Part shown: in pieces, positions 53,523 to 61,735 of the stretch | Layout of the letters: each line of letters begins with the position of its first letter | Numbering within the stretch: the first letter of the stretch is position 1 | DNA from: Amycolatopsis jejuensis | GTDB lineage: Bacteria; Actinomycetota; Actinomycetes; Mycobacteriales; Pseudonocardiaceae | Length of the DNA: 64,000 nt | Reading direction: 5' to 3' | NCBI RefSeq assembly: GCF_000717335.1 | Contig: NZ_JNYZ01000023.1 | Location: forward strand, 1-64,000 | Translations under genes and position numbers: made by a program | Notes under the pieces: generated by a model | What the model saw: only the letters and a program-made list of their open reading frames with translations | Told to the model about the DNA's origin: nothing | The model's database searches: none

Positions 53523-56423
53523 ATGGCTGTGTCGTTCGCGGTGCTGGGTCCGCTGGTGGCCCGCGACGCGCGAGGGCCGGTGGCGCTGCACGGGCCGCGG
53601 CATCGCGCGGTGCTGGCGCGCCTGCTCGTCGCCCGCGGGCAAGTCGTTTCCACGGACGCGCTCGTCGACGCGTTGTGGGCCGAGCCGCGCGCGGGTGCGG
53701 TCGGTGCCGTGCAGACGTTCGTGGGTGCGTTACGGCGTTCGCTCGAACCGGATCGGCCGCCGCGGACACCGGCGACGCTGCTGGTCACCGAGGCGCCCGG
53801 GTACGCGCTGCGGGCGGCCCCGGACCAGGTCGACGCGTGGCGGTTCGAGGCGTTGCTGCGCGGAAATCCGACGGTTGCGCAGCTCGACGAGGCACTCGGC
53901 TGGTGGCGGGGCGAGCCGTATGCGGAGTTCGCCGACGAGCCGTGGGTGCGCTCCGAATGGTCCCGGCTGACCGAACTTCGGCTGCTCGCGCTGGAACGCC
54001 GGGCCGCCGGGCTGCTGGACCTGGGCCGCGCGGCCGAGGCGGTACCCGATCTGGAGTCCTATGTGGACGCTCAGCCGCTGCGGGAGGACGCGTGGCGGCT
54101 GCTCGCGCTCGCGTTGTACCGCACCGGACGCCAGGGCGAGGCGCTCGCGGCGCTGCGGCGGGCCCGGACGGTGCTGGCGGCGGAACTCGGCATCGATCCG
54201 GGTCCGGCGTTGCGGCAGCTGGAGCAGGACGTACTCGCGCAGGCCCCGCAGCTGGTCCCGCCGGTTCGCGGACCGCGGCTGGCCGGACGCGACCCGGAGC
54301 TGGCGCGGCTTGCCGAGGCCGCGGCGGACGTCGCCGAGCGGAAACGGTTCCGGCTCGTGCTCGTGTCCGGTGAGGCAGGTGCGGGTAAGACGGCGCTGGC
54401 CGAGGAATTCGCCGCGCGGCTCGGCTGGACGACGGCGTGGGGCGCGAACCCGGACGGCGGCGGCGTACCACCGGCTTGGCCGTGGACCCGAATTCTCGCC
54501 GCATTGGGTGAACCTGTTCCGCCCCGGGAAGCGGCCGACGACCCGGCGGTGGCGCGGTTCCAGTGGCACCACGCGGTGATCGAGCGGCTCGCGGACGTCG
54601 CGCGCCGAGGTCCGCTGCTGCTCGTGCTCGACGACATCCATTGGGCGGGCGAGGAAACCTTGGCGCTGCTCGCCGCGGTGACCGGGGAACCGTTGCCGCT
54701 AATGGTGATTGCGACCTATCGCGCCACCGAGGTGTCCGCGGAACTGACCACCGCGCTGGGGCGGCTCGCGCGGGCCGATCCGGTGCGGTTGTACGTGGGC
54801 GGGCTGTCCGTCGAGGCGGTGGCCGAGCTGGTCGGTGCCGATTCCGCGGCGATGATTCATCGGCGGACCGGGGGAAATCCGTTCTTCGTCAAGGAACTTG
54901 CGCGCGCTGGCTCCGAGGATTTACCGGATGGCGTGCGCGATGTCGTTCGGCACCGGCTGGCGGCGCTGCCTGAACCCGTGCGTGCGGTGCTGGGAAAGGC
55001 GGCGGTGATCGGGGCTGAGGTCGACCTCGGCCTGCTCGGCGACGTTCTCGAAGAGCTGGAAACCGCGGTACAGGCGGGATTTCTCACGGAAACCGGTCCT
55101 CGGACGTTCCGGTTCGCGCACGCCCTGGTCCGCGATGCGATGTACGACGACCTGTCGCTGGCGCGGCGGGCGCAGCTGCATCGGGAGGTCGGCGAGGCAT
55201 TGGCGCGGCATCGTCCGGCGGAGATTTCGTTGCTGGCGCACCACTTCCTGCTGGCCGGAGACGATCGTGGCGCCGGTTACGCTCGGGCGGCGGCGGAACG
55301 GGCCGAGCGGGATTTCGCGCCGCAGGAAGCGGTTCGGCTGTGGCAGGCCGCACTGGCGCAGGGTCCGCGTACCGTCGAAGTGTTGATGGGGCTGGCGCGC
55401 ACGTCGGCGATTGCGGGTTCGCTGCCTGCCGCCCGCCGGTACCGCGCGGAGGCGTTGGACCTCGCCGGTGCCGATCTCGCGTTGACCACCAGGGTGTTGA
55501 CCGCCTTCGACGTTCCCGGCATCTGGACCGAGAACGACGACCCCGCGCTGGCTCGCCGGATCGCCGATGCCGCGGAACGCGTGCTGGCCACCGAATTGCC
55601 GCCGCCGGTCCGGGCACGGTTGCTGGCGACGATTGCGTTGGAACTCCGCAGCGACGGCGGTTCGCGGGCGCACGACGCGGCTGTCGAGGCGGAGGCGCTG
55701 GCGCGGACGGTCGACGATCCCGCGTTGCTGGCGCTGGCGTTGAACGCGCGATGGACGCAGACGTTCACGCGCGCCGGATTGGCCCCGGAACGTGCCCGGA
55801 TCGGGGCGGAACTGGTCGACCTGGCCGCCCGGCACCGGTTGGTGACGTTCGAAGTGTTGGGCCACCTGGTACTGGTACAGGCCCGCTCGGCCCTCGCCGA
55901 CTTCGCGGCCGCTGACACGCACGCGGCCGCCGCCGACCGGTTGGCCGAGGAATACGACCTGCCTTTAGTTGGAGTCTTCACCGAGTGGTACCGCGCACTG
56001 CGGCTGGCAGTCACCGGTCCGGTGCCCGCGGCGGAGGCGGCATACCGCGCTGCCGCGGCCCGTCTTTCGGGCAGCGGAATGTCCGGAGTGGACCGGGGAA
56101 TGCTCCCGCTCGCCCTGCATTGTCTTTACGTGCAGCACGGCCTGGAGTCCACAGTGGAGGATTGGCAGCTACCCGCTGCGCGGCCGGACCTGTTGCAGGA
56201 ACTACGCGCATGTCTGTCCACTGAGGATCCACAGCAGGCTTACGACCTGCTGGCCCCGGCGGAGAACGAACTCGCGGGCGCGGGGACCGGCCTGGTTACC
56301 CTGGGTCCAGTGGCGCAGTATCTCGGTGATTTGGCCGTGCAACTGGGTTTGCCCTCCGCTGAGCACTACCGGAAGGCGACGGAGGTCGCCCGGCGGGCAG
56401 GCGCTCCACAGTGGACTCGGTGA
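53523..56423 (+). CDS. AfsR/SARP-like regulator: BTAD plus AAA ATPase
   Basis: The product is 966 residues. In order: winged-helix OmpR-like DNA-binding domain (about 1-90, FAVLGPLVARDARGPVALHG), BTAD domain (about 95-245), ATPase domain with Walker A SGEAGAGKTALAEEF and Walker B LLLVLDDIHWAGEE, then a long Ala/Arg-rich TPR-like helical region. There is no C-terminal LuxR domain. ATG at 53523. Divergent from the hydrolase gene. Such regulators control secondary metabolism or catabolic genes, but there is no biosynthetic cluster here, so its target may be the hydrolase. Confidence 0.88.
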   Translation: MAVSFAVLGPLVARDARGPVALHGPRHRAVLARLLVARGQVVSTDALVDALWAEPRAGAVGAVQTFVGALRRSLEPDRPPRTPATLLVTEAPGYALRAAPDQVDAWRFEALLRGNPTVAQLDEALGWWRGEPYAEFADEPWVRSEWSRLTELRLLALERRAAGLLDLGRAAEAVPDLESYVDAQPLREDAWRLLALALYRTGRQGEALAALRRARTVLAAELGIDPGPALRQLEQDVLAQAPQLVPPVRGPRLAGRDPELARLAEAAADVAERKRFRLVLVSGEAGAGKTALAEEFAARLGWTTAWGANPDGGGVPPAWPWTRILAALGEPVPPREAADDPAVARFQWHHAVIERLADVARRGPLLLVLDDIHWAGEETLALLAAVTGEPLPLMVIATYRATEVSAELTTALGRLARADPVRLYVGGLSVEAVAELVGADSAAMIHRRTGGNPFFVKELARAGSEDLPDGVRDVVRHRLAALPEPVRAVLGKAAVIGAEVDLGLLGDVLEELETAVQAGFLTETGPRTFRFAHALVRDAMYDDLSLARRAQLHREVGEALARHRPAEISLLAHHFLLAGDDRGAGYARAAAERAERDFAPQEAVRLWQAALAQGPRTVEVLMGLARTSAIAGSLPAARRYRAEALDLAGADLALTTRVLTAFDVPGIWTENDDPALARRIADAAERVLATELPPPVRARLLATIALELRSDGGSRAHDAAVEAEALARTVDDPALLALALNARWTQTFTRAGLAPERARIGAELVDLAARHRLVTFEVLGHLVLVQARSALADFAAADTHAAAADRLAEEYDLPLVGVFTEWYRALRLAVTGPVPAAEAAYRAAAARLSGSGMSGVDRGMLPLALHCLYVQHGLESTVEDWQLPAARPDLLQELRACLSTEDPQQAYDLLAPAENELAGAGTGLVTLGPVAQYLGDLAVQLGLPSAEHYRKATEVARRAGAPQWTR

Positions 56424-56474
56424 TGCCCGGGGGCCCCGTCGAACGTCGCATAACACTGCTATGCTCAGCCAGTC

Positions 56475-56978
56475 ATGATCACGAACTTCCTGCTCGACCA
56501 CTGCGGACTCGTCCCGCTGGCTTTCGTGCTGATCCTGCTTGCCTGCGCGGTAATCGGGGTCCTGCTGCTGCGCAGCCGCCGCTTCGGGACCCGGATCGCA
56601 CTGGGCCTGGCAGGGCTTTCGCTGCTCTCGATTCTCGCGCTCACGCTGGTCCCGGCCTCCCGGGACATGGACGTGGCAGCGTGCACGGTGCAGTTCAGCC
56701 TGCCGAGCCTGACGAGTGTCGAACTCGTGGCCAACGTCGCGTTGTTCGTGCCGCTGGTGTTCTTCGCCGCTTTGCCCGCGCGGCGCCCGCTGCTGGTGGG
56801 CTTGGGTGGAACAGTCCTGTCGGCTCTCGTGGAGGCAGTGCAGGCGCTGGTCCCGGCGATCGGCCGCGCCTGCGACACAAACGACTGGCTGATGAACACC
56901 CTCGGCGCGGCTCTCGGCTTGCTGCTGGCATACGGCGCGCGTGCGGTGGCGGCACGTTTTGCGCCGGTCACCCGCTGA
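56475..56978 (+). CDS. VanZ-family membrane protein
   Basis: The product is 167 residues with four to five predicted helices. The VanZ pattern is visible: LTLVPASRD after helix two, NVALFVPLVFF, and SALVEAVQALVPAIGRACDTNDWLMNTLGAALG, the conserved acidic/Asn segment. VanZ proteins give low-level teicoplanin resistance in enterococci; the general function is not known. ATG at 56475. Its last 33 bp and following sequence recur about 259 bp downstream in a decayed tandem copy. Confidence 0.85.
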   Translation: MITNFLLDHCGLVPLAFVLILLACAVIGVLLLRSRRFGTRIALGLAGLSLLSILALTLVPASRDMDVAACTVQFSLPSLTSVELVANVALFVPLVFFAALPARRPLLVGLGGTVLSALVEAVQALVPAIGRACDTNDWLMNTLGAALGLLLAYGARAVAARFAPVTR

Positions 56979-57198
56979 CCCACGCGTTGTCGGCGTTGCT
57001 CGCCGAGTGGTTCGGCCGCGGTGCATTCCAGCGGCCGCAATCGGCGCGTTTGACCCCCGATACTCGTCAAGGGTTTGCCAAGTGTTGTAGGCGGTGCTCA
57101 GCCGCCATGGAGTCATTTTCTTGGGGCGACGACATTGTCGCGGATCTGGGGTTGTAGCCGCGTGGCTCGGCAGCAGTGGGTTCGGCGATTGCGCCCCA
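56979..57198. repeat. Decayed tandem duplication of vanZ and PNPOx 3' ends
   Basis: The vanZ tail from about 56940 (GGCGGCACGTTTTGCGCCGG) recurs at about 57207, offset 259 bp. Sequence at 57091-57158 recurs at 57254-57318, inside the 3' end of the minus-strand PNPOx gene (GGCGGTGCTCAGCCGCCA and the stretch before GTAGCC). So a block spanning the ends of two convergent genes was copied and the left copy decayed, with about 100 bp inserted. On the minus strand the remnant still reads MTPWRLSTA-like as the gene does. No functional gene is in this gap. Confidence 0.75.
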
Positions 57199-57226
57199 CG
57201 TGCGTTGGCGGCACGTTTTGCGCCGG

Positions 57227-57670
57227 TCACCCGCTGAGCCATGCGCCGTCGGCGGTGCTCAGCCGCCACGGGGTCATCTTGAGGACCACGATGTTGTCCC
57301 CCAGAATCCGTGGGTCGTAGCCAAGCGGTTCGGCTGCAGCCAAGAAGAAATCCCACACCCTGCGCCGCGTCGGTTCGTCCTCGGCGAATTCTGCCGCGCA
57401 TTCGGCGACCGCGACCTCGTGCGCCGGATCCCAATACGAACACGACACATAAGGCCGACGCGTCAAATGTGCCACCTTCAGCGGCGTCGGTCGCGTGAAC
57501 GCCCACCCGACAAGGCCGTCGCCGACGCGTTCCCAATACGGATGAATGACCCGCGACCGCGGACGGTCCCGGCGGTCGACGGTCGCCACCGTGCACCACA
57601 CGATCCGGTGCGCCACGCGGACGAAATCGTCGACCACCTTCGCCGGGGGACTGCTACATTGCACAACCAT
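57227..57670 (-). CDS. Pyridoxamine-5'-phosphate-oxidase-family (FMN split-barrel) protein
   Basis: The product is 147 residues. The split-barrel pattern is VWCTVATVDRRDRPRSRVIHP, YVSCSYWDPAHEVAVAECAAEF and a conserved C-terminal MTPWRL strand. Members bind FMN or F420 and act as oxidases or reductases of small molecules. Its ATG at 57670 (minus strand) lies at the centre of a perfect 28-bp palindrome and overlaps the ATG of the divergent MarR gene by two bases. No ribosome site; a TACATT -10 box is in the palindrome arm, so the message should be leaderless. Likely controlled by that MarR protein. Confidence 0.85.
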   Translation of the reverse strand: MVVQCSSPPAKVVDDFVRVAHRIVWCTVATVDRRDRPRSRVIHPYWERVGDGLVGWAFTRPTPLKVAHLTRRPYVSCSYWDPAHEVAVAECAAEFAEDEPTRRRVWDFFLAAAEPLGYDPRILGDNIVVLKMTPWRLSTADGAWLSG

Positions 57671-57683
57671 GGTTGTGCAATGT
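57656..57683. promoter_or_regulatory. Perfect 28-bp palindrome: overlapping start codons and mirrored promoters
   Basis: The sequence is its own reverse complement over all 28 bases, centred on CCATGG. The central CATG gives an ATG to each strand (57669 plus, 57670 minus). Each arm ends in ACATT, which with the outer T forms TACATT, a -10 box 8 nt before the ATG it serves. Both genes therefore share their first five codons (MVVQC). A MarR dimer on this site would block both leaderless promoters at once. Confidence 0.85.
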
Positions 57684-58151
57684 ACGCCGGCGGACCTGGA
57701 CCTGTCACTCGTCGCGGTATTCGCGGGCTGGGCGATGGCGGACGAGGTCCAGCGCAGGATGGTCGCCGAGCGTTTCGGGGAGCTGCGGTTCAACGACGGC
57801 GTCGTGATCCAGCACGTGGTTGCGGGACCGGTGTCGATCACCGCGATCGCGGAGCGGATGGGGGTGAGTCAGCAGGCGGCGTCGAAGGCGGTCGCGGATC
57901 TTGAACGGCGCGGCGTCCTCACGCGGCGGAAGTCACCCGAGGACGCGCGCGCGTGGTTGGTGCACTTGACGGAATACGGCGAAAACGCCGTGCGGGCCGC
58001 GCGGGTTCATCGGGCGGACCTCGACGCCGAGCTTGCGGACGATTTCGGCGCGGACCGGGTCGCCGCGGCTCGGGAGGTGCTGGCGGCCGTGGTGACCCGG
58101 TTCGGCGCGGCGGACGCGGTGCGGCACCGGCGGGTGCGTCCGGCGCATTAG
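57669..58151 (+). CDS. MarR-family transcriptional regulator
   Basis: The product is 160 residues. The winged helix is SITAIAERMGVSQQAASKAVADLERRGVLTRRKSPEDARAWLVHLT, with the wing carrying the expected acidic-Arg turn. ATG at 57669 is inside the palindrome shared with the PNPOx gene, with no ribosome site. It would repress itself and PNPOx. Its last 4 bp overlap the end of the convergent lipoprotein gene. Confidence 0.9.
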   Translation: MVVQCTPADLDLSLVAVFAGWAMADEVQRRMVAERFGELRFNDGVVIQHVVAGPVSITAIAERMGVSQQAASKAVADLERRGVLTRRKSPEDARAWLVHLTEYGENAVRAARVHRADLDAELADDFGADRVAAAREVLAAVVTRFGAADAVRHRRVRPAH

Positions 58152-58678
58152 TCCACCACGTACCACTTGCCGTTGCGGAGTTCCAATACTGCGTCGCCGA
58201 GGTCGCCGTCGGTGAACTTCACGCTGGCTTTCACTGCGCTGGCCGGGATTTCGACCTTCTTCGCGCCCTCGGTGATACGAGACCGGTCGACGGTGGCGGT
58301 CAGCAGTGCCTTCTTCTGCGCGGCGGAGATCATCCCGAACGAGATCGGGATCGTCTGCTCGCACGGCCCGAATCCCTGGTCCTCCGCCTTTTTCGCGGCC
58401 GGACCGGCGATTTCGCACACCGTCGCGACGTCCTGCTTGCCCACCGCGTGCATGAAGGCCTCGTACCGCTCGACCGCGCCCTGTTGCGTGGAACTCGTCG
58501 GCGGCGCGGAGGTCGACGGCGCCGTCGAAGTCGACGATGGTGCCGACGAGGTGGACGAGGCCGGGGCCAAGCTCAACGAAGAAGACGCCGGAGCCGCCGA
58601 GCCGCTCACGCCGCTCGAACACCCGGCAACCAGCAGGAAAACGCCCATGGCGAACACAGGCAATGCACGAGCGGACAT
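58148..58678 (-). CDS. Putative lipoprotein with NTF2-like outer domain
   Basis: The product is 176 residues. Lipobox LVAGC at Cys20, then a Ser/Thr/Pro/Ala-rich linker (about 21-65), then an alpha/beta domain beginning AVERYEAFMHAVGKQDVATVCEIAG and ending VLELRNGKWYVVD, a pattern seen in NTF2-like or DUF4878-type extracytoplasmic domains. Two cysteines (VCEIA, GPCEQ) may pair. ATG at 58678 with AGGGGAAAGG upstream. The linker's repeats are encoded by TCG-rich DNA. Function unknown. Confidence 0.75.
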   Translation of the reverse strand: MSARALPVFAMGVFLLVAGCSSGVSGSAAPASSSLSLAPASSTSSAPSSTSTAPSTSAPPTSSTQQGAVERYEAFMHAVGKQDVATVCEIAGPAAKKAEDQGFGPCEQTIPISFGMISAAQKKALLTATVDRSRITEGAKKVEIPASAVKASVKFTDGDLGDAVLELRNGKWYVVD

Positions 58679-58770
58679 GAAGTGCCTTTCCCCTCAGGAA
58701 GAATGTCCGGAGCATAAGCGACGACGATCGGGCCGGCGGGCGAAACCGGAAAACTCCAGCCCGCGGGGAG

Positions 58771-59199
58771 TCACCGGGGCCGGATCAACCGCTCCATCAG
58801 GTGATGGAACTGGATCACTTCGGAGCGCGACCAGTCAGCGGTCAGTTCCGCGAACACCGTCTCCTGCCACTCGTGCGCGGCTTCCACCAGATCGGCCCCG
58901 GCAGCGGTGACCGCCAGTCGGCGCTGCCGTCCATCGCGCGGCGAAGCGACCTTCCGCAGATAGCCACGCTGTACCGCCTGCGCAACGAACCGGCTCGCGC
59001 CCGATTGGTCGATGCCCAGCTCGTCGGCGACATCGTTGACCGTCGCGCCGCCGCGGTCCCGCCAAGCCTGTACCGCCTCGACGACCATCACGTCCCGGCC
59101 GCGTTCGGCGTCCACCGCCTGGCCCGCTCCGGTCCAGCGCCGTGACCAGTAGCGGACGAAGCGGAAGAGCGTCTGGCCGGGACCACGGGGTTCGCGCAT
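58771..59199 (-). CDS. MarR-family transcriptional regulator, divergent from MFS pump
   Basis: The product is 142 residues. The winged helix is ATVNDVADELGIDQSGASRFVAQAVQRGYLRKVASPRDGRQRRLAVT, textbook MarR. ATG at 59199; the frame continues to 59295 over the operator sites and is not coding there. Two palindromes lie between it and the divergent MFS gene, so it should repress both. Not closely similar to the MarR protein at 57669. Confidence 0.9.
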   Translation of the reverse strand: MREPRGPGQTLFRFVRYWSRRWTGAGQAVDAERGRDVMVVEAVQAWRDRGGATVNDVADELGIDQSGASRFVAQAVQRGYLRKVASPRDGRQRRLAVTAAGADLVEAAHEWQETVFAELTADWSRSEVIQFHHLMERLIRPR

Positions 59200-59210
59200 G
59201 CCCCAAGTGT

Positions 59211-59248
59211 ATGCGAAACGCATGCTATATTTATATGCGAATCGCATA
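59211..59248. promoter_or_regulatory. Two MarR-type operators
   Basis: ATGCG-AAA-CGCAT at 59211-59223 and TATGCGA-A-TCGCATA at 59234-59248 are near-identical palindromes with centres 24 bp apart. Between them is the most AT-rich stretch of the area (CTATATTTATAT), the likely -10 boxes. Binding of two dimers would close both promoters. Confidence 0.75.
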
Positions 59249-59263
59249 CATATGGAGGGGCGG

Positions 59264-60598
59264 ATGGCCGGTTTCGCCGCGCTGCTGCTGGGCATGCTGC
59301 TGGCTCAGCTGGACACGAACATCGTGGTCGCGGCCTTGCCGTCGATCGGGAGCGACCTCCACACCGGGGCGATCGCCGGGGTGACCGCGGCGTACCTGCT
59401 CACCGTGACCGTGACGACCCCGCTCGCCGGAAAGCTCGGCGACGTCCTCGGCCGGCGAGCCGTTTTCACCGCCTCGGTGCTCGTCTTCGGCGCCGGGTCG
59501 CTGGCATGCGCGGCGTCGGGCTCGATGCTCACGCTGATCCTGGCGAGGGCGGTGCAGGGCGTCGGCGGGGCCGGGTTGATCGTGACTGCGGTCAGCACCA
59601 TGGGCGTGTTGTTCGACAAGACCGAACTGGTACGCCGCCAGATTTGGCTGAGCGCGGCCACGGCCGTCTCCGCGCTGGCCGGTCCGCCGGTGGGCGGGTT
59701 CGTGTCCGCGGCTTGGGGATGGCCGTCGATCTTCCTGATCAACGTGCCCGTCTGCCTCGTCGCGCTGATGCTCGGTTTACGTGGTTTACCTGCTGGGGAA
59801 GGGGTTTCGTCGCTCCGCGGGTTCGACGTCCTCGGCACCGTGCTGATTGCCGTCGTCGCGTCGAGCATCGTGCTGCTCGGCTCCTTCGAACAGCTCGCGA
59901 ACTCGCCGGCGTGGGCGTCTGTGCTCGCCGGAGCCGCGGCTGCGGGGACCTGGTGGTTCGTGCGGTGCGAACGGCGCGCGGCGAACCCGTTGATCCCGCC
60001 GGGGCTCTTCGCTTCCCGCGGGCTCGCCAGATCCATCGTCGCGACGGGGCTCAGCGGGATCGCCCTCTTCGGCACCTTCACCTTCATCCCGCTCGCCGTC
60101 ATCGCGGGTACCGGCTACGACGCGGCCACGGTCAGCGGCATGCTGGTCGCCCTGACCGGAGGTCAGCTCGCAGTCACGATCACGTTTTCCATCGTGGCCC
60201 GCCGTTACCCACGCATGGTCCCGTGGGGACGGCTCGGGCTGGGCATGGGCGTGGCAGGCCTGGGTTTGCTTGCCACGCTCCCCTTTCAGCCGGGGATCGC
60301 CGCACTGCTCGGGCTCGCGCTGTCCGGCGCTGCCCTCGGCCTGTCGATGCAGGCGTACCCCTTGCTGGGCATCGCGTGCGCCCCGCCGGAGCACTTCGGC
60401 TCGGCCATGGCGACGGTGACGTTCGCCCGGCAACTCGGCGGCTCACTGGGTGCGGCCGTCTTCGGCTGGCTCGTGATCGTCCTGCAGACGCCGGCCGTCG
60501 CACTCGGTGCCGCCGCCGTCGTTCTCCTCGTCGCACTCGTTGCCGCGCCCCGGAAACGAGACGAACTTCAGCCGGTCGGCCGACCCGCTCCCGCGTAG
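59264..60598 (+). CDS. MFS multidrug efflux transporter (DHA2-like)
   Basis: The product is about 444 residues with 13-14 predicted helices. Helix 1 reads LLAQLDTNIVVAALPSIG, the DHA2 marker; motif A is GKLGDVLGRRAVFTAS and motif C is AGPPVGGFV. It would extrude a toxic compound sensed by the divergent MarR protein. ATG at 59264 has GGAGGGG just upstream; ATG at 59252 is possible. The 3' end overlaps the convergent NlpC gene by 31 bp. Confidence 0.9.
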   Translation: MAGFAALLLGMLLAQLDTNIVVAALPSIGSDLHTGAIAGVTAAYLLTVTVTTPLAGKLGDVLGRRAVFTASVLVFGAGSLACAASGSMLTLILARAVQGVGGAGLIVTAVSTMGVLFDKTELVRRQIWLSAATAVSALAGPPVGGFVSAAWGWPSIFLINVPVCLVALMLGLRGLPAGEGVSSLRGFDVLGTVLIAVVASSIVLLGSFEQLANSPAWASVLAGAAAAGTWWFVRCERRAANPLIPPGLFASRGLARSIVATGLSGIALFGTFTFIPLAVIAGTGYDAATVSGMLVALTGGQLAVTITFSIVARRYPRMVPWGRLGLGMGVAGLGLLATLPFQPGIAALLGLALSGAALGLSMQAYPLLGIACAPPEHFGSAMATVTFARQLGGSLGAAVFGWLVIVLQTPAVALGAAAVVLLVALVAAPRKRDELQPVGRPAPA

Positions 60599-61644
60599 TC
60601 GTCGCCGGGGGTGTGGAACGTGTGGATCTGGATGGCCTGTCCCTCGGTGGGCGCGTTGATCATCAGGCCGTTCCCCAGATACAGCCCCACGTGGTGGATG
60701 TTCGTGGCCGGATTGCCGTAGAAGACCAGGTCACCCAGCTGCGGTTCCTGCCCGCGCGCGACCGGCGGCAGCGCGCGGAACTGGCTGTCTGCCGTACGCG
60801 GCAAGGCGACACCCGCGCTGTCGTACGACGCCTTCGTGAGGCCTGAGCAGTCGAAACCCGCGGCGCCTGCGTCGGGGCCGTTGCCGCCCCAGACGTACGG
60901 CAGGCCCAGTTGCCCCAGCGCGAACCGTGTGGCGCGCACCGGCGGCGACGCGGATTTGGCCGGGTCGAGCGAAAGCGTGGCGTACAGCTGCGCGTACCCG
61001 AGCACCCGCTGCCGGAACAGCTCCATGTCACTGCCGTTGTGGTACCCGGACATGGCCTTCCACCAGCCGTTGCCCGCCGACAGGTCGACGCCGCTCGCGC
61101 ACAGTGCGCGGCCCGCGGCGACGGACGCCGAAGACGGATCGGACAACGCCGGGTGCGCGATTCCCGGGATCTCCGCGCCGTATTTCTTCCACTGCGCCGG
61201 GGACAACCCCATCGGGGCGCCGTCGCGAGTGGCCTGGCCGACGCCCGCGAGCGTGACCCACGACAGATGGCAATCGGGGTGTTCGTTGCGCATCGTCAGC
61301 TCACCGTTGGCATACCCGAGCAGCGCGGGCGCCGGAATGTCGAGCGGTCCGGCCAGCGAACCCGCCCACTGCTCCAGCGGCGACGGACCACCGCCGCCAC
61401 CCGCCGCACCCTGCGCCGGTTCCTGTGCGCGTACCGGGGCGCTCGCCTGCAGCACCGACGGCCCGCTGACCGGCGCGGGCGCGGTGAGCGCTGCCTCGGC
61501 CGGAGCGGGCGCGGGTTGGTCGCGGCCGGCCACGAGCCAGCCCGCGGTGGCCAGCCCGGCCACGAGCGGCAACGCCACCAGCGCACGATGCAGTGCACCG
61601 CGGGCCCAGGACGGGCCGGCGGTGCGGGTCTCCGGCGGCGTCAC
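60568..61644 (-). CDS. Peptidoglycan hydrolase: lytic-transglycosylase-like plus NlpC/P60 domain
   Basis: The product is 358 residues. An N-terminal helix (ALVALPLVAGLATAGWLVAG) anchors it or serves as signal. Residues about 85-225 resemble the SLT_2-type region (LLGYANGELTMRNEHPDCHLSWVTLAGVGQ, AMSGYHNGSDMELFRQRVLGYAQLY). The C-terminal NlpC/P60 domain has catalytic Cys in AGFDCSGLTKASYD, His in NIHHVGLYLG and the third polar residue in LMINAPTEG. It would cut stem peptides and possibly glycan strands. GTG 61644 chosen; ATG 61713 is an alternative. Divergent from birA. Confidence 0.85.
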   Translation of the reverse strand: MTPPETRTAGPSWARGALHRALVALPLVAGLATAGWLVAGRDQPAPAPAEAALTAPAPVSGPSVLQASAPVRAQEPAQGAAGGGGGPSPLEQWAGSLAGPLDIPAPALLGYANGELTMRNEHPDCHLSWVTLAGVGQATRDGAPMGLSPAQWKKYGAEIPGIAHPALSDPSSASVAAGRALCASGVDLSAGNGWWKAMSGYHNGSDMELFRQRVLGYAQLYATLSLDPAKSASPPVRATRFALGQLGLPYVWGGNGPDAGAAGFDCSGLTKASYDSAGVALPRTADSQFRALPPVARGQEPQLGDLVFYGNPATNIHHVGLYLGNGLMINAPTEGQAIQIHTFHTPGDDYAGAGRPTG

Positions 61645-61735
61645 GGCGTCCAACTTAGAAGAGCGCACCTCTGCGTAACGAGCGAACGGCTCGCACGTTA
61701 GGGGGACTCTCATATCGTGGGCATATTGTGGTCGC

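Noticed and set aside
53523..56423. SARP-like regulator taken as the sign of an antibiotic gene cluster
   Set aside because: No PKS, NRPS, terpene or RiPP genes are within the window; surrounding genes are unrelated single units.
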